Below, one piece after another: positions 24,056 through 33,224 of a DNA stretch of 36,729 nt. Each line of letters starts with the position of its first letter. The first letter of the stretch is position 1. Made by a program: the position numbers and the translations under genes. The stretch is from contig CANBWJ010000002.1 of assembly GCA_947373115.1 (NCBI GenBank), positions 1-36,729 on the forward strand, read 5' to 3'. The DNA comes from Opitutia bacterium. Lineage in GTDB: Bacteria; Verrucomicrobiota; Verrucomicrobiia; Opitutales; UBA953. Below the pieces are notes generated by a model. It searched no databases. It had not been told where the DNA came from and saw only the letters and a program-made list of their open reading frames with translations.

Positions 24056-26125
24056 ATGTTTAATCGCGAACTAAGCTGGCTTACTTTTGACCGCCGTGTC
24101 CTGGAGCTGGCCGAGGATAAAACGGTGCCCCTGCTCGAGCGCGTTCGCTTCCTCTCTATTGTCAGCTCCAACCTCGACGAATTTTTCGAAATTCGCGTGG
24201 CCGGTATCATGCAACAAGAGGAATCCGCCAGTCACCCCGCTACGCGAGAATTTTTACACGAAGTCCTCCGTCGAGCCCACGAACTGGTCGATGCCCAGCA
24301 GCAATGTTGGCGCACCCAAATTTTACCTGCCCTCGCTCAAGAGGGCATTCATTTTAAAGTTAGCGGTAAATTCACAAAAGAAGAGCAGCGTGAATTATCA
24401 GAACGGTTTGATCGCGATATTTTACCAGCGTTAACGCCCTTGGCCATCGACCCCTCTCACCCGTTTCCCGTCCTAACTAATAAAGGCCTCTACCTTTTAG
24501 CCCTCTTGCGTGATACCGAGACGAAAGAAACCCGCCGCGCCGTGGTTCCTATTCCACGCGTCCTACCACGTATTCTTGCCCTCGGCCAAGGTCATCAACG
24601 CACCTTCACCTTACTTAGTCACGCGATTCAATTACACATCGAACGACTTTTCCCTGGTCTAGAGTTATGCGGCACTTGGGCCTTTCGCATCACTCGAAAC
24701 AGCGACTTGTACGTCGATGAAGAAGAGTCGGGTAACTTACTCGAAGCCATTGAAGAAGAAATTCGCAATCTGCGTAAGGGCGCTCCAGTGCGACTCGAAA
24801 TTGAGTCGAGTGCCCCCGACGTAGAGCTCACCTGGCTGCTCAAGTCTATTGGGCTCAACGCTGAGAACGCTTTTAAAACCGATGGGCCCGTCAACATGAT
24901 GCGTTTGAGCAGTTTGATCGACCTCATTCCGCGCCCCGATTTACTCTACCCTCATTTCAGCCCAGCGATACCGTATGAGTTCGCGGAGCCCAATAAACTT
25001 TTCTCACGCATCGCTAAGCAGGACTTACTTTTACACCACCCCTACGAGTCGTTTGCGCCAGTCGTAGATTTTATCCGCCAAGCGGCCACTGATCCCGCGG
25101 TGGTTGCCATCAAGCTCACCCTTTACCGAACCAGTGGTGACTCGCCCGTCGTCGAAGCCCTCAAAGAGGCCGCACGCAATGGCAAACAAGTGACCGCCCT
25201 CGTTGAACTCCGCGCCCGATTTGATGAGTTAAATAATATCGAATGGGCCCGCCAACTCGAAGAAGCAGGGGCACACGTGGTCTATGGTCTGGCCGGATTA
25301 AAAACACACTGCAAGGCCTGCCTCATTGTGCGTCAGGAAAAAACGGGCTTACGCCGCTATGCCCACCTAGGCACGGGCAACTACAATCCTAAGACGGCCC
25401 GACTCTACACAGACTTCTCGCTCTTCACTGCCGAAGAAGAAATCACCGCCGACGTGGGCCTGTTGTTTAATGTCCTTACGGGTAACCTTTCGAAACCGAA
25501 ATTCAAACACCTGCTGGTCGCACCTTTTTACCTGCAAAGTAGTATCCTCGATTTAATCGCTGCCGAAACTTCGGCCGCCCAAGCGGGTCGTACGGCCAGC
25601 ATCTTTGCGAAGGTCAATAGCCTCGTTGATCCTGTCGTCATTAAAGCCCTCTACCTCGCCTCTCAGGCAGGCGTGAAAGTGGAACTGATTGTGCGGGGCA
25701 TCTGCTGTTTGATTCCCGGTGTCCCAGGTACCAGCGACAATATTCGCGTCACCAGTGTGCTCGGACGTTTCCTCGAACACAGCCGAATCTTCCGTTTTGA
25801 GAATTCAGGCGGTGAGCCCGTTATCCTCCTTGGTAGTGCCGATTGGATGCAGCGTAATTTTTTACGACGTGTGGAATGCGTCTTCCCGCTGCGGGATAAA
25901 CACCTCCGTCGACGAATTGAAAAAGAGATTATTCAGACCTATGCCACTCACTTGGGTGACTCCAAAGAGTTACTCGCCGACGGCACGTATTCGGTTCGTC
26001 TGCCCAACGGTAGACAAGCACCTCAAGCCCAGGACGCCTTCTTACAGTTAGCGTTTAAGCATTCGCCACTCGTTACGAGCGCGAGTTCGAAGCGCTCAAG
26101 CAAATCCGTTCGACCGCAGCGTTAA
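24056..26125 (+). CDS. ppk1: Polyphosphate kinase 1
   Basis: PPK1 reversibly transfers the gamma phosphate of ATP onto polyphosphate, typically at the membrane. The 689-residue length is standard. The N-terminal domain begins FNRELSWLTFDRRVLELA and continues SSNLDEFFEIRVAG. The autophosphorylated histidine lies in GLKTHCK (H418, equivalent to E. coli H435), and the second catalytic histidine in LEHSRIFRF (H575). HLGTGNYNPKTARLYTDF is also conserved. A serine- and lysine-rich tail follows. No ppx lies beside it. A promoter with an overlapping palindrome precedes it. The last 53 bases overlap lpxK on the opposite strand. Confidence 0.97.
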   Translation: MFNRELSWLTFDRRVLELAEDKTVPLLERVRFLSIVSSNLDEFFEIRVAGIMQQEESASHPATREFLHEVLRRAHELVDAQQQCWRTQILPALAQEGIHFKVSGKFTKEEQRELSERFDRDILPALTPLAIDPSHPFPVLTNKGLYLLALLRDTETKETRRAVVPIPRVLPRILALGQGHQRTFTLLSHAIQLHIERLFPGLELCGTWAFRITRNSDLYVDEEESGNLLEAIEEEIRNLRKGAPVRLEIESSAPDVELTWLLKSIGLNAENAFKTDGPVNMMRLSSLIDLIPRPDLLYPHFSPAIPYEFAEPNKLFSRIAKQDLLLHHPYESFAPVVDFIRQAATDPAVVAIKLTLYRTSGDSPVVEALKEAARNGKQVTALVELRARFDELNNIEWARQLEEAGAHVVYGLAGLKTHCKACLIVRQEKTGLRRYAHLGTGNYNPKTARLYTDFSLFTAEEEITADVGLLFNVLTGNLSKPKFKHLLVAPFYLQSSILDLIAAETSAAQAGRTASIFAKVNSLVDPVVIKALYLASQAGVKVELIVRGICCLIPGVPGTSDNIRVTSVLGRFLEHSRIFRFENSGGEPVILLGSADWMQRNFLRRVECVFPLRDKHLRRRIEKEIIQTYATHLGDSKELLADGTYSVRLPNGRQAPQAQDAFLQLAFKHSPLVTSASSKRSSKSVRPQR

Positions 26126-27278
26126 AGCCTTCAGCGTCACCCAAGATATCCACTTCCAATCGCACATACATGAGCGGAAGTGGTGGCCGGAACCGTGCTT
26201 GTAGTCGCACGGCGTCTTTCTCGGTCGTGACAATGACCTCGGCCTTGGTTCGCAAGGCAGCTTCTAAGACTTCATCCAAATCTTCGTCACTAAAGGAATG
26301 GTGATCAAGGAACCGTCGGTTGGAAACCAAGATCGCGCCTTGTTTACGTAATGTGTCTTCAAAGCGCTCGGGGGTCGCAATGCCTGAAAAAGACGCCACG
26401 CGCTTACCGTCCAAGAAACTTAAGGGCAGACGTTGGGGCCCATCAATCTCCACCAACTCTTTCGGACTGTGGGCGCACGCGATGATTTCTGCGGTCGGAT
26501 TATACTTACGTAATTTTGCCACAAGTTCTGGCGCAGGTGGCCCGCTCGACTTGGTAACGAAGATATAAGAGGCACGACTCAAGTTTTGAATCGGCTCTCG
26601 CAAGATCCCACGCGGTAAAAGTTTTCCATTTCCAAAGGGATCGAAGCTATCGACCAATAATAAGTTTATCTGACCCCGCAGTGGCAGGTACTGCAGGCCG
26701 TCATCGAGCAAAATCGTGTCCACTCCGAAACGTCGTAAGGCAAAGCGTCCACCTTCAACCCGATCGCGGTCCACGACGACCACCACACCGTCTGCAACTA
26801 AGTTAGTTGCTAACATGAAGGGCTCGTCGCCCGCCTCCGCTGGACCTGCTAATACTTTTTTGCCATCAGACACCACTAGGGGCTCGGGACGCTGCCCTTG
26901 CGTCAGCCAACGCCAAAAACGCTTGGGCATGGAATCAGACGAACCCTTGTAACCACGGGATAAAATCGCGACTTTGCGACCGCGGCGTGCTAAGACTTGT
27001 GCCATTTTCATGACGACTGGGGTCTTTCCTGTGCCTCCCACCGTTAAATTACCCACCACCACAACCTTACAACCCAACGGCGTGTCACGAAATAATCGAT
27101 TGTGGTACAGCCATAGGCGCAATCGCACAATCCCTTCAAAAATCCACGATAACACCAATAAAAACACCCTTAAGACGGAGGCGATGAGGCCTTTTTTACG
27201 CTCATAAACGACCTCAACCGCGTAGGCCATTAACGTGTCTTTAATGGTCGAAAAGTATCCTCGGTGGTTGGCCGTCAT
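26073..27278 (-). CDS. lpxK: Tetraacyldisaccharide 4'-kinase LpxK
   Basis: LpxK phosphorylates the 4' position of the lipid A disaccharide precursor at the cytoplasmic face of the inner membrane. The 401-residue protein has an N-terminal membrane-associated helix (about 30-55), the P-loop [14 protein letters not shown] near 76-90, ILSRGYKG, and [31 protein letters not shown] and [10 protein letters not shown] further on. It shows that the organism makes lipid A. ATG 27278 is the first start; ATG 27230 ([14 protein letters not shown]) would be closer to relatives. The gene is divergent from panD and ends inside ppk1. No other lpx gene is in the window. Confidence 0.95.
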   Translation of the reverse strand: MTANHRGYFSTIKDTLMAYAVEVVYERKKGLIASVLRVFLLVLSWIFEGIVRLRLWLYHNRLFRDTPLGCKVVVVGNLTVGGTGKTPVVMKMAQVLARRGRKVAILSRGYKGSSDSMPKRFWRWLTQGQRPEPLVVSDGKKVLAGPAEAGDEPFMLATNLVADGVVVVVDRDRVEGGRFALRRFGVDTILLDDGLQYLPLRGQINLLLVDSFDPFGNGKLLPRGILREPIQNLSRASYIFVTKSSGPPAPELVAKLRKYNPTAEIIACAHSPKELVEIDGPQRLPLSFLDGKRVASFSGIATPERFEDTLRKQGAILVSNRRFLDHHSFSDEDLDEVLEAALRTKAEVIVTTEKDAVRLQARFRPPLPLMYVRLEVDILGDAEGFNAAVERICLSASNSRS

Positions 27279-27346
27279 ATCGCACTAAGATGCAAACTTG
27301 TTTGACGCAGGCAGGCAACCCGATTGAGAAGGGACAACTCTGGGCC

Positions 27347-27751
27347 ATGCTTTACCACCTGTTGCGCACTAAGTTGCTCCGCGCCGAAGTCACCGGTGCT
27401 CGCCTCGATTACGAGGGCTCCTTAGCCATCGATAGTGAGTTAATGGCCCTGGTCGGTATGCTCCCCTACGAGAAAATTTTAGTGGGTAACATTGCCAACG
27501 GCGAGCGCTTTGAGACCTACGCCATCCCTGCCCCCGCTGGCACCCGCGAAGTTTGCCTCAATGGTGCGACCGCCCACCTCGGCGAGGTCGGCGACCTCCT
27601 TGTGGTCATGACCTTTGCCGAAGCCTCAGCCGACGAAGCCAAGAGCTGGAAACCCAAGACCGTCACCCTTGCCGATAAAAACAAACGCGTGGTCCGACTT
27701 GAAAACCCCGACGTCTCCCCTGACCTTCTCAAAACCTTTCTTACTAAATAA
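27347..27751 (+). CDS. panD: Aspartate 1-decarboxylase (proenzyme)
   Basis: PanD makes beta-alanine from L-aspartate for pantothenate synthesis and cleaves itself to form a pyruvoyl group. With ATG 27347 the protein has 134 residues, and the self-cleavage Gly-Ser lands at G24-S25, as in E. coli; K9 is also aligned. Active-site stretches are GERFETYAI and [13 protein letters not shown]. The second reads NGATAH where NGAAAH is usual, a mild change. The frame is open back to an ATG at 27290, but that would displace the cleavage site by 19 residues. The gene is divergent from lpxK and lies nine bases before the aminotransferase gene. Confidence 0.93.
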   Translation: MLYHLLRTKLLRAEVTGARLDYEGSLAIDSELMALVGMLPYEKILVGNIANGERFETYAIPAPAGTREVCLNGATAHLGEVGDLLVVMTFAEASADEAKSWKPKTVTLADKNKRVVRLENPDVSPDLLKTFLTK

Positions 27752-27760
27752 TATAATAAC

Positions 27761-28840
27761 ATGAGCTACCGCCTTTATATTCCCGGACCCTTGACCATTT
27801 CGGAGTCCATCAACCAGGCCATGGGCAAACCCATGGTGGGTCACCGTTCCAAAGACTTTGTGGCCCTCTACGAAGACATGCAGCCGAAGTTGAAGAAGAT
27901 GTTCATGACCCAAGACCCCGTTTACCTCGGCACCAGTTCCGCCTGGGGTGTGATGGAAGGCGCGCTCCGTAATGTTTGCCGTAAGGGTGTACTCAATTGC
28001 ATGAATGGTGCGTTCTCCGACAAGTGGAACGATGTGGCCAAGCGCTGCGGTAAGTACGCCGAGGCCCTGCAATTCGACTGGGGTAAACCCGTTGACCCCG
28101 AAGCCGTACGTAAGGCCCTCGCAACAGGCAAGTTCGACTGTATTACCTTTATTCACTCCGAGACTTCGACCGGTACCCTTTCACCGATCGCTGATATCAT
28201 GGCGGTTGTCCGCGAGTTCCCCGATGTAATCTCCATTGCCGACTCGGTAAGCTCGTTCTCCACGCTACCTATTAATAAAGACGAACTGGGCGTAGACATC
28301 CTGCTCACTGGTTCTCAAAAGGCCTTAGCTTTGCCTCCTGGCTTGGCCATCTTCGCAGTCAGCGAGCGTGCCCGTGAACGTGCCAAACAGATGACCGATC
28401 GTGGTTACTACTTCGATCTCATCGAATTCCACGATAACCACTCCAAGGGAATGACCCCTTCAACGCCTTGCATCTCGCTGCTCTTTGGCCTTCAACATCG
28501 CCTCATTGAAGTGGAAGCTGAAGGTTTAGAGAATCGCTACGAACGCCACCGCCGCCTCAACGAACAAGTGCGCGCTTGGGCTTTTGGTAAGGGTTTCTCG
28601 CTCCTACCGGAAGCGCAATTTGCGACCCGCGGACTCAACTGCTTCAAGAACGATCGCAATGTCGATCTCGAGCGCCTCAACAAGATCCTCAAATCACGAC
28701 ACAAACTCGTCATCGATGGCGGCTACGGCAAACTCAAGGGTAAGACGTTCCGCATCTCCAACATGGGCGACGAAACCGACGCGACGATTGCGACCTTAAT
28801 TGCCGCCTTGAATGACGGACTCGCTGAGCAAGGAATGTAA
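27761..28840 (+). CDS. Class V aminotransferase, alanine/serine-glyoxylate type
   Basis: A 359-residue PLP-dependent fold type I enzyme of class V. The Schiff-base lysine is K187 in TGSQKALALPPGLA. The N-terminus YIPGPLTISESINQAM and GHRSKDFVALYEDM are typical of the alanine-glyoxylate, serine-glyoxylate or PucG-like aminotransferases; HSETSTGTL and IADSVSSF line the PLP pocket. A role in serine or glycine metabolism is likely, but donor and acceptor cannot be read from sequence; a phosphoserine aminotransferase-like role is a further possibility. It follows panD by nine bases. An AT-rich TAATATAATAAC run lies just before the ATG and could hold its own -10 element. Confidence 0.87.
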   Translation: MSYRLYIPGPLTISESINQAMGKPMVGHRSKDFVALYEDMQPKLKKMFMTQDPVYLGTSSAWGVMEGALRNVCRKGVLNCMNGAFSDKWNDVAKRCGKYAEALQFDWGKPVDPEAVRKALATGKFDCITFIHSETSTGTLSPIADIMAVVREFPDVISIADSVSSFSTLPINKDELGVDILLTGSQKALALPPGLAIFAVSERARERAKQMTDRGYYFDLIEFHDNHSKGMTPSTPCISLLFGLQHRLIEVEAEGLENRYERHRRLNEQVRAWAFGKGFSLLPEAQFATRGLNCFKNDRNVDLERLNKILKSRHKLVIDGGYGKLKGKTFRISNMGDETDATIATLIAALNDGLAEQGM

Positions 28841-28858
28841 CCGAGCTTGACCATCGGT

Positions 28859-28864
28859 TATAAT
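28859..28864 (+). promoter_or_regulatory. -10 box of topB, leaderless geometry
   Basis: A perfect TATAAT lies seven bases before the topB ATG (28872). Transcription would start at or next to the A of ATG. A good -35 at the proper distance is not seen: the candidate TTGACC at 28847 is too close. Confidence 0.5.
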
Positions 28865-28871
28865 CCTACGC

Positions 28872-31601
28872 ATGCGCAAGAAATCTTCGAAAGCCGAAAA
28901 TACTGAAACCGCAGCCCCAGGTTCCAAGACCCTGGTGATTGCCGAGAAGCCATCCGTTGCGGCGGATCTCGCCAAGGTTCTGAAGGTTCCCAAGCTGGGC
29001 GAAGTTTTTGAAAACGATCAGTGGATCATTAGTTCAGCGATTGGTCACTTGGTGCGTTTAAAGGATCCGCAAGACTTAGACGAAAAATATAAACGCTGGA
29101 CGCTGAAGGACCTGCCCATCCTGCCCGAAAAGTTCGATGGCACCATCTGCGACGACATCTTAAAGGCGATCGTCGATAACCGTAACGACGGCTCCCGCTA
29201 TAAATTACTGAAGAAGCTCTTCACCCGTAAAGACGTGGGGGCAATCGTAAATGCCTGTGACGCTGGCCGCGAAGGTGAACTCATCCTGCACAATATCTAC
29301 GTTCTTATCGGACGTGAATTGCCCATCAAGCGTCTCTGGCTGACGAGCATGACCAACGCGGCAATCCAGAATAGCTTCGATAACTTACTCTCCTACGAAG
29401 CCAAAGCCGGTCTGCGTGACTCATCGGTCGGACGTTCCCAAGCCGATTGGTTAGTAGGTATGAACGCTAGCCGCTTCTCCACGATTCGTATCGGTGGTGG
29501 CCGTCGCGAATCCTATTCCTGTGGTCGAGTCCAAACTCCCACCCTCATGCTCATCGTGGAACGCGAATTAGAAATTCGCGCCTTCCAGCCCAAAACTTTC
29601 TGGAAGATTGAAACCACCTTCAAGGTAGCCGCTGGCGAATATCAAGGTGTCGCACAAGTTCCTGGAGTCACGGACCGTAAAGAGGCTGAACGCTTTTTCG
29701 TCGAGGCCACCGCCCAAACCGTCGCCGATGAAACCAAGAAAATCGGAATCGGTACCATTACGGATGAACGTAAGCCCAAGAAAGAGAGCGCCCCGCGCCT
29801 CTTCGATCTGACAACTTTACAGCGCGAAGGGAATCGTCGCTTCGGTTTCTCCGCCAAGACCACCCTCGGTGCCGCCCAGTCGCTCTACGAACGCCACAAG
29901 GCACTCACCTACCCTCGTACCGATTCGCAATACCTGCCCGAGGATCACGTCGCGACCGCCAAGTCAGTCCTACAATCACTCGTCCAAGGTCACAGCACCG
30001 GGACTCACGCTCAAGAGGCACTCACCAAGGGCTGGATCGATTCCGCCGGTAAGCGCGTTTTCGATAACAAGAAAGTCAGTGACCACTTTGCAATCGTTCC
30101 CACTGGTACGATTCCGTCTGACCTTACCGATGTGGAACGGAAAATTTACGATTTAGTCGTCCGCCGTTTCGTCGCCGTGTTCTTCCCGATGGCTGAGTTT
30201 GAAGAAACTGTACGTCTCACCCAAGTTGGTCCCCACACTTTCCGTACCACCGGCAAAGTTCTCGTGGTCGCTGGCTGGCGCTCCGTCATGGGTCAAGAAG
30301 CCGACTCTGAAGACGATAAAGACAAAGAAGGTGCCGCCAATTTACCCAGCATCGGCACGGCCGATGGCACGCCTCCGCAAGGCAAGGTGACCGATGTCTC
30401 CATGCGCCAGGACGCGACCAAGCCACCCGCACGCTACAATGAAGCGTCGCTGCTGGGTGCCATGGAAAATGCGGGTAAACTCGTCGACGATGAAGCCCTC
30501 GCCGAGGCAATGAAAGAACGCGGACTCGGCACTCCAGCCACCCGTGCCCAAACCATTGAAGGCCTTCTCGGCCAACAATACATTGAACGCCAAGGTAAGG
30601 AACTCGTGCCTCAAGCTAAGGCCTTCCAACTGCACCAGTTTATCCACGCCAAAGGACTCTCCTTCCTTTCCGAACCTCAACTCACCGGTGAATGGGAGTA
30701 CCAACTCAAACAGATTGAACAAGGAAAGTTGTCGGTGAAGAAATTCATCAAAGATATTAAGGCGCAAGTCAGCGAGATGGTGGAGAAAGGCAGCGCGGAA
30801 GTCGCCCCCACGGTGGTCGAGCCGGAAGTACTTTCACCGACGGATAAAAAACCTATTCTCACTAATGGTGAGAGTTATTTCTCTCAGGATCGTTCGGCCG
30901 ACGGCAAGAAGCCGATGCTCATCGTTTACAAAGGAATCAATGGCCACACGGTGACACCCGTTGAGCTCGCTGAACTCATCGAGAAACGTCGTATCGGCCC
31001 ATTCAATGACTTCCGCTCCATGAAGTCGGGGAAAAATTTCACGGGCTACATCGACTTGATGGACGAAGATTCTATTGTCTCCTGGAAGACCAAGGCTGAA
31101 CCTGCCGCGGCACCCGCAGCGACCGATGCCGAAGTTAAGCCCAAGCGTAAGACCAAGCCCAAGGCGCCATCAGGAAGATTAAAAGCTGTCCTTTTCCTTC
31201 CTCCGCGCGAAGGCGTCGACGGCAACCCTGATGCGTTTGATGCGGATTGGCCCGTCCTGGGCCCCTGCCCAGTCTCTGGCCTTCCGGTTCAGCAAACGCC
31301 CACCGCTGGTTACCGCGTCTGCCCACAGAAAGCTTTAGCCGCCGGCGCGAAAAAGACTTTCAGCCTCAACGCTGAAATGTTGAAAGCTCCGATCAGCCCA
31401 GAAGACGTAAAGGCATTGCTCAATCAAGGTCGCACCCCATTGAAGAAATTTATTTCCCGTCGCACGAATCGCGGCTTTGAAGCGTTCCTCGTCGCCGACA
31501 AGGACAAGGGTTGGTGGTTTGAATTCCCGCCGCGCAAACCTAAAGGCCCAAAGAAAGCCGCCGCTGGTGAAGCGAAGGCCGAAGACGGTAATCCGTTCTA
31601 A
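28872..31601 (+). CDS. topB: DNA topoisomerase III, with C-terminal repeats
   Basis: Type IA topoisomerase of 909 residues that relaxes and decatenates DNA. The Toprim domain opens TLVIAEKPSVAADLAKVL and includes NACDAGREGELILHNIY; the catalytic tyrosine is Y347 in TYPRTDSQYL. It is much longer than E. coli TopB (653 residues). The extra C-terminus holds two related modules of about 50 residues (about 690-740 and 836-887) with the pattern TP/SP-x-E/D, then P-x-x-x-F-x-S/R, then F, D and W, separated by a basic KPKRKTKPK linker. No zinc-ribbon cysteine sets are seen. It has its own -10 box and ends one base from the convergent lipoprotein gene. Confidence 0.94.
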   Translation: MRKKSSKAENTETAAPGSKTLVIAEKPSVAADLAKVLKVPKLGEVFENDQWIISSAIGHLVRLKDPQDLDEKYKRWTLKDLPILPEKFDGTICDDILKAIVDNRNDGSRYKLLKKLFTRKDVGAIVNACDAGREGELILHNIYVLIGRELPIKRLWLTSMTNAAIQNSFDNLLSYEAKAGLRDSSVGRSQADWLVGMNASRFSTIRIGGGRRESYSCGRVQTPTLMLIVERELEIRAFQPKTFWKIETTFKVAAGEYQGVAQVPGVTDRKEAERFFVEATAQTVADETKKIGIGTITDERKPKKESAPRLFDLTTLQREGNRRFGFSAKTTLGAAQSLYERHKALTYPRTDSQYLPEDHVATAKSVLQSLVQGHSTGTHAQEALTKGWIDSAGKRVFDNKKVSDHFAIVPTGTIPSDLTDVERKIYDLVVRRFVAVFFPMAEFEETVRLTQVGPHTFRTTGKVLVVAGWRSVMGQEADSEDDKDKEGAANLPSIGTADGTPPQGKVTDVSMRQDATKPPARYNEASLLGAMENAGKLVDDEALAEAMKERGLGTPATRAQTIEGLLGQQYIERQGKELVPQAKAFQLHQFIHAKGLSFLSEPQLTGEWEYQLKQIEQGKLSVKKFIKDIKAQVSEMVEKGSAEVAPTVVEPEVLSPTDKKPILTNGESYFSQDRSADGKKPMLIVYKGINGHTVTPVELAELIEKRRIGPFNDFRSMKSGKNFTGYIDLMDEDSIVSWKTKAEPAAAPAATDAEVKPKRKTKPKAPSGRLKAVLFLPPREGVDGNPDAFDADWPVLGPCPVSGLPVQQTPTAGYRVCPQKALAAGAKKTFSLNAEMLKAPISPEDVKALLNQGRTPLKKFISRRTNRGFEAFLVADKDKGWWFEFPPRKPKGPKKAAAGEAKAEDGNPF

Positions 31602-31602
31602 T

Positions 31603-32373
31603 TTATTTCTCCCAAGTCTGCCGAGGAATACGCTGTAAAACGGGCAACGTTAATTCTGCCTCCATGTAACGTAGGTGCTCTAGGTCGTCGGGCGAACTGT
31701 CGCCCACGCCTTTGAGTTTCTCCTGCCACTGCTTCCGGTACCAGGCATACGATTCTTTTTTCTGTCCGCCCTCCCAAAGGGCTCGGGCACATAAGAAATA
31801 GGAAAACCAAGGCGCATTGGTCGACTCGGTGGCGCGTTTATAATACGATGCAGCGAGTAGATTATCCTTCAGCTTAATTTCCGCCATTTGACCCGCAGAA
31901 ATTAAAATGCCGGGATTGCCGCCGGTGTGTTTAGCGCCGTCTTCAAAAACTGCTAAACCCTTTCGGGCGTAACTCTTGAACAGCCCATCTTGGATTTCTT
32001 GGCTGAGCTTCGCATAACCACCGCGGCGACGAATTTCCCAGTGAGCCATGTCATAGCCTATCACGTAACCCGTGTTCTCCCAAAAATAGCGGGCCCGCGG
32101 ATCCAAGGCACAGGCCGTTCGCATCAAGCCCTCACAGGCAGCCCGATCACGCTTCTCCCAGGCCACGTAGCTCCGTAACCAGGTGCCGTCGGCTATGACG
32201 GTCCTGAGGCCACCCAGGACCCCCAACAGCACGCCCTGCCCCAGGGTTGGCTCAATCTCCTTCCGTCCCATCTCGGGAATGGAGGTTCGGACGAGACGCC
32301 AGGAATTTTCCGCAAAACAGCCGGCAATGAATAGTGCCACCGCCACCGTCAAAATTGTCAGCCCACGAACCAT
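31603..32373 (-). CDS. Predicted lipoprotein with TPR-like helices, in ABC operon
   Basis: A 256-residue protein. The N-terminus is a type II signal peptide ending in the lipobox IAGC, with cysteine 19 as predicted lipid anchor. The mature part is mostly helical, with paired helices resembling degenerate tetratricopeptide repeats (ACEGLMRTACALDPRARYFWENTGYV; NLLAASYYKRATE; ALWEGGQKKESYAWYRKQW). The function is unknown. Its start is two bases after the stop of the ABC permease, so it is the last gene of a four-gene minus-strand operon and may be an accessory part of that transporter. It converges with topB (one base apart). Confidence 0.75.
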   Translation of the reverse strand: MVRGLTILTVAVALFIAGCFAENSWRLVRTSIPEMGRKEIEPTLGQGVLLGVLGGLRTVIADGTWLRSYVAWEKRDRAACEGLMRTACALDPRARYFWENTGYVIGYDMAHWEIRRRGGYAKLSQEIQDGLFKSYARKGLAVFEDGAKHTGGNPGILISAGQMAEIKLKDNLLAASYYKRATESTNAPWFSYFLCARALWEGGQKKESYAWYRKQWQEKLKGVGDSSPDDLEHLRYMEAELTLPVLQRIPRQTWEK

Positions 32374-32375
32374 AA

Positions 32376-33224
32376 TTAAATTTCGCGCCGGCGAAAACCG
32401 AGGCCGGCCAAAACGAGTAAAACTAAAATATAAATGCAGCCCGATACACTGGCGGCCCAGACGGCACCGTTAGCAACTGACGCGACATCCAGTGCTAGTG
32501 CATCGCCGATGTTGAACTGCTGCAGGTTGGGAATCACCCGCGTGATTAACCAGAGGAACGATTGCTGCATCATTCCAAGGTCCTTGTCCTTAAGTAATGC
32601 TTCTTGGGCAATCCACTGCAACTGACCCGCCAGCACGGCCATCGCACCCACCACAATCGCAAAGAGAAAACTTCGGGCGACCGAGGAAACCGCTAAAACC
32701 ATGGCCGTAATGACGCCTAGACGCAGCCACTGTAGCAACGCATAGGACGCCACGCCGCTGACACTTAAATCGGGTGGCACACGGCCTGCGGCTTCGGCCA
32801 GTGCGACTAACTCTTGGTGTCGACCCCACATGACGAGACCAAGAATGAATGTGAGGGTGAAAATAAATATGCCTAAGACGGCCCACACTCCAGTAAATTT
32901 TCCGGCCAAAAACTCCCAGCGACTCACGGGCTTCGCCAGCAAAGTGAGTGCGGTGCGATTTTCAATTTCCGCAAAAAACAATTGTGCGGTCATCACCAAG
33001 GTCAGAATCGAGCCAAAGAAAAATATCCCACCGAAGCCAAAGTCGGCGACAAACTTCAGTTCCCCGTGGCCGAAATCAAGGAAGCGGAAAGAGACCGACG
33101 ACACTACGAGCGCGGCGGATAATAAAATAAGGAAGGCAAAAAATCGCTGACGGATCGCCTCCAGGAAAGTAATGCGCGCAATCCACGCCGTGCGTCGCAG
33201 CGATTGTTTCACGAGATTACGCAT
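32376..33224 (-). CDS. ABC-2 type transporter permease
   Basis: A 282-residue integral membrane protein with about six hydrophobic segments, for example FFAFLILLSAALVVSSVSF, IFFFGSILTLVMTAQLFF, AVLGIFIFTLTFILGLVMW, LFAIVVGAMAVLAGQL and a C-terminal VSGCIYILVLLVLAGLGF. The arrangement and the FFAEIENRTALTLLAKPVSRWEFLAGKF segment between the second and third helices are typical of NosY/ABC-2 export permeases. A long extracytoplasmic loop is expected around AAGRVPPDLSVSG and between the last two segments. Its start overlaps the ATPase gene by eight bases. The substrate is unknown. It presumably works as a dimer with the adjacent ATPase. Confidence 0.86.
   Translation of the reverse strand: MRNLVKQSLRRTAWIARITFLEAIRQRFFAFLILLSAALVVSSVSFRFLDFGHGELKFVADFGFGGIFFFGSILTLVMTAQLFFAEIENRTALTLLAKPVSRWEFLAGKFTGVWAVLGIFIFTLTFILGLVMWGRHQELVALAEAAGRVPPDLSVSGVASYALLQWLRLGVITAMVLAVSSVARSFLFAIVVGAMAVLAGQLQWIAQEALLKDKDLGMMQQSFLWLITRVIPNLQQFNIGDALALDVASVANGAVWAASVSGCIYILVLLVLAGLGFRRREI

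Noticed and set aside
27290-27346. Upstream ATG for panD
   Set aside because: It would shift the Gly-Ser self-cleavage site from position 24-25 to 43-44, against the family norm.
27626-28156. 176-codon minus-strand frame across the panD-aminotransferase junction
   Set aside because: It runs antisense to two confident genes and has no recognisable domain or ribosome site.
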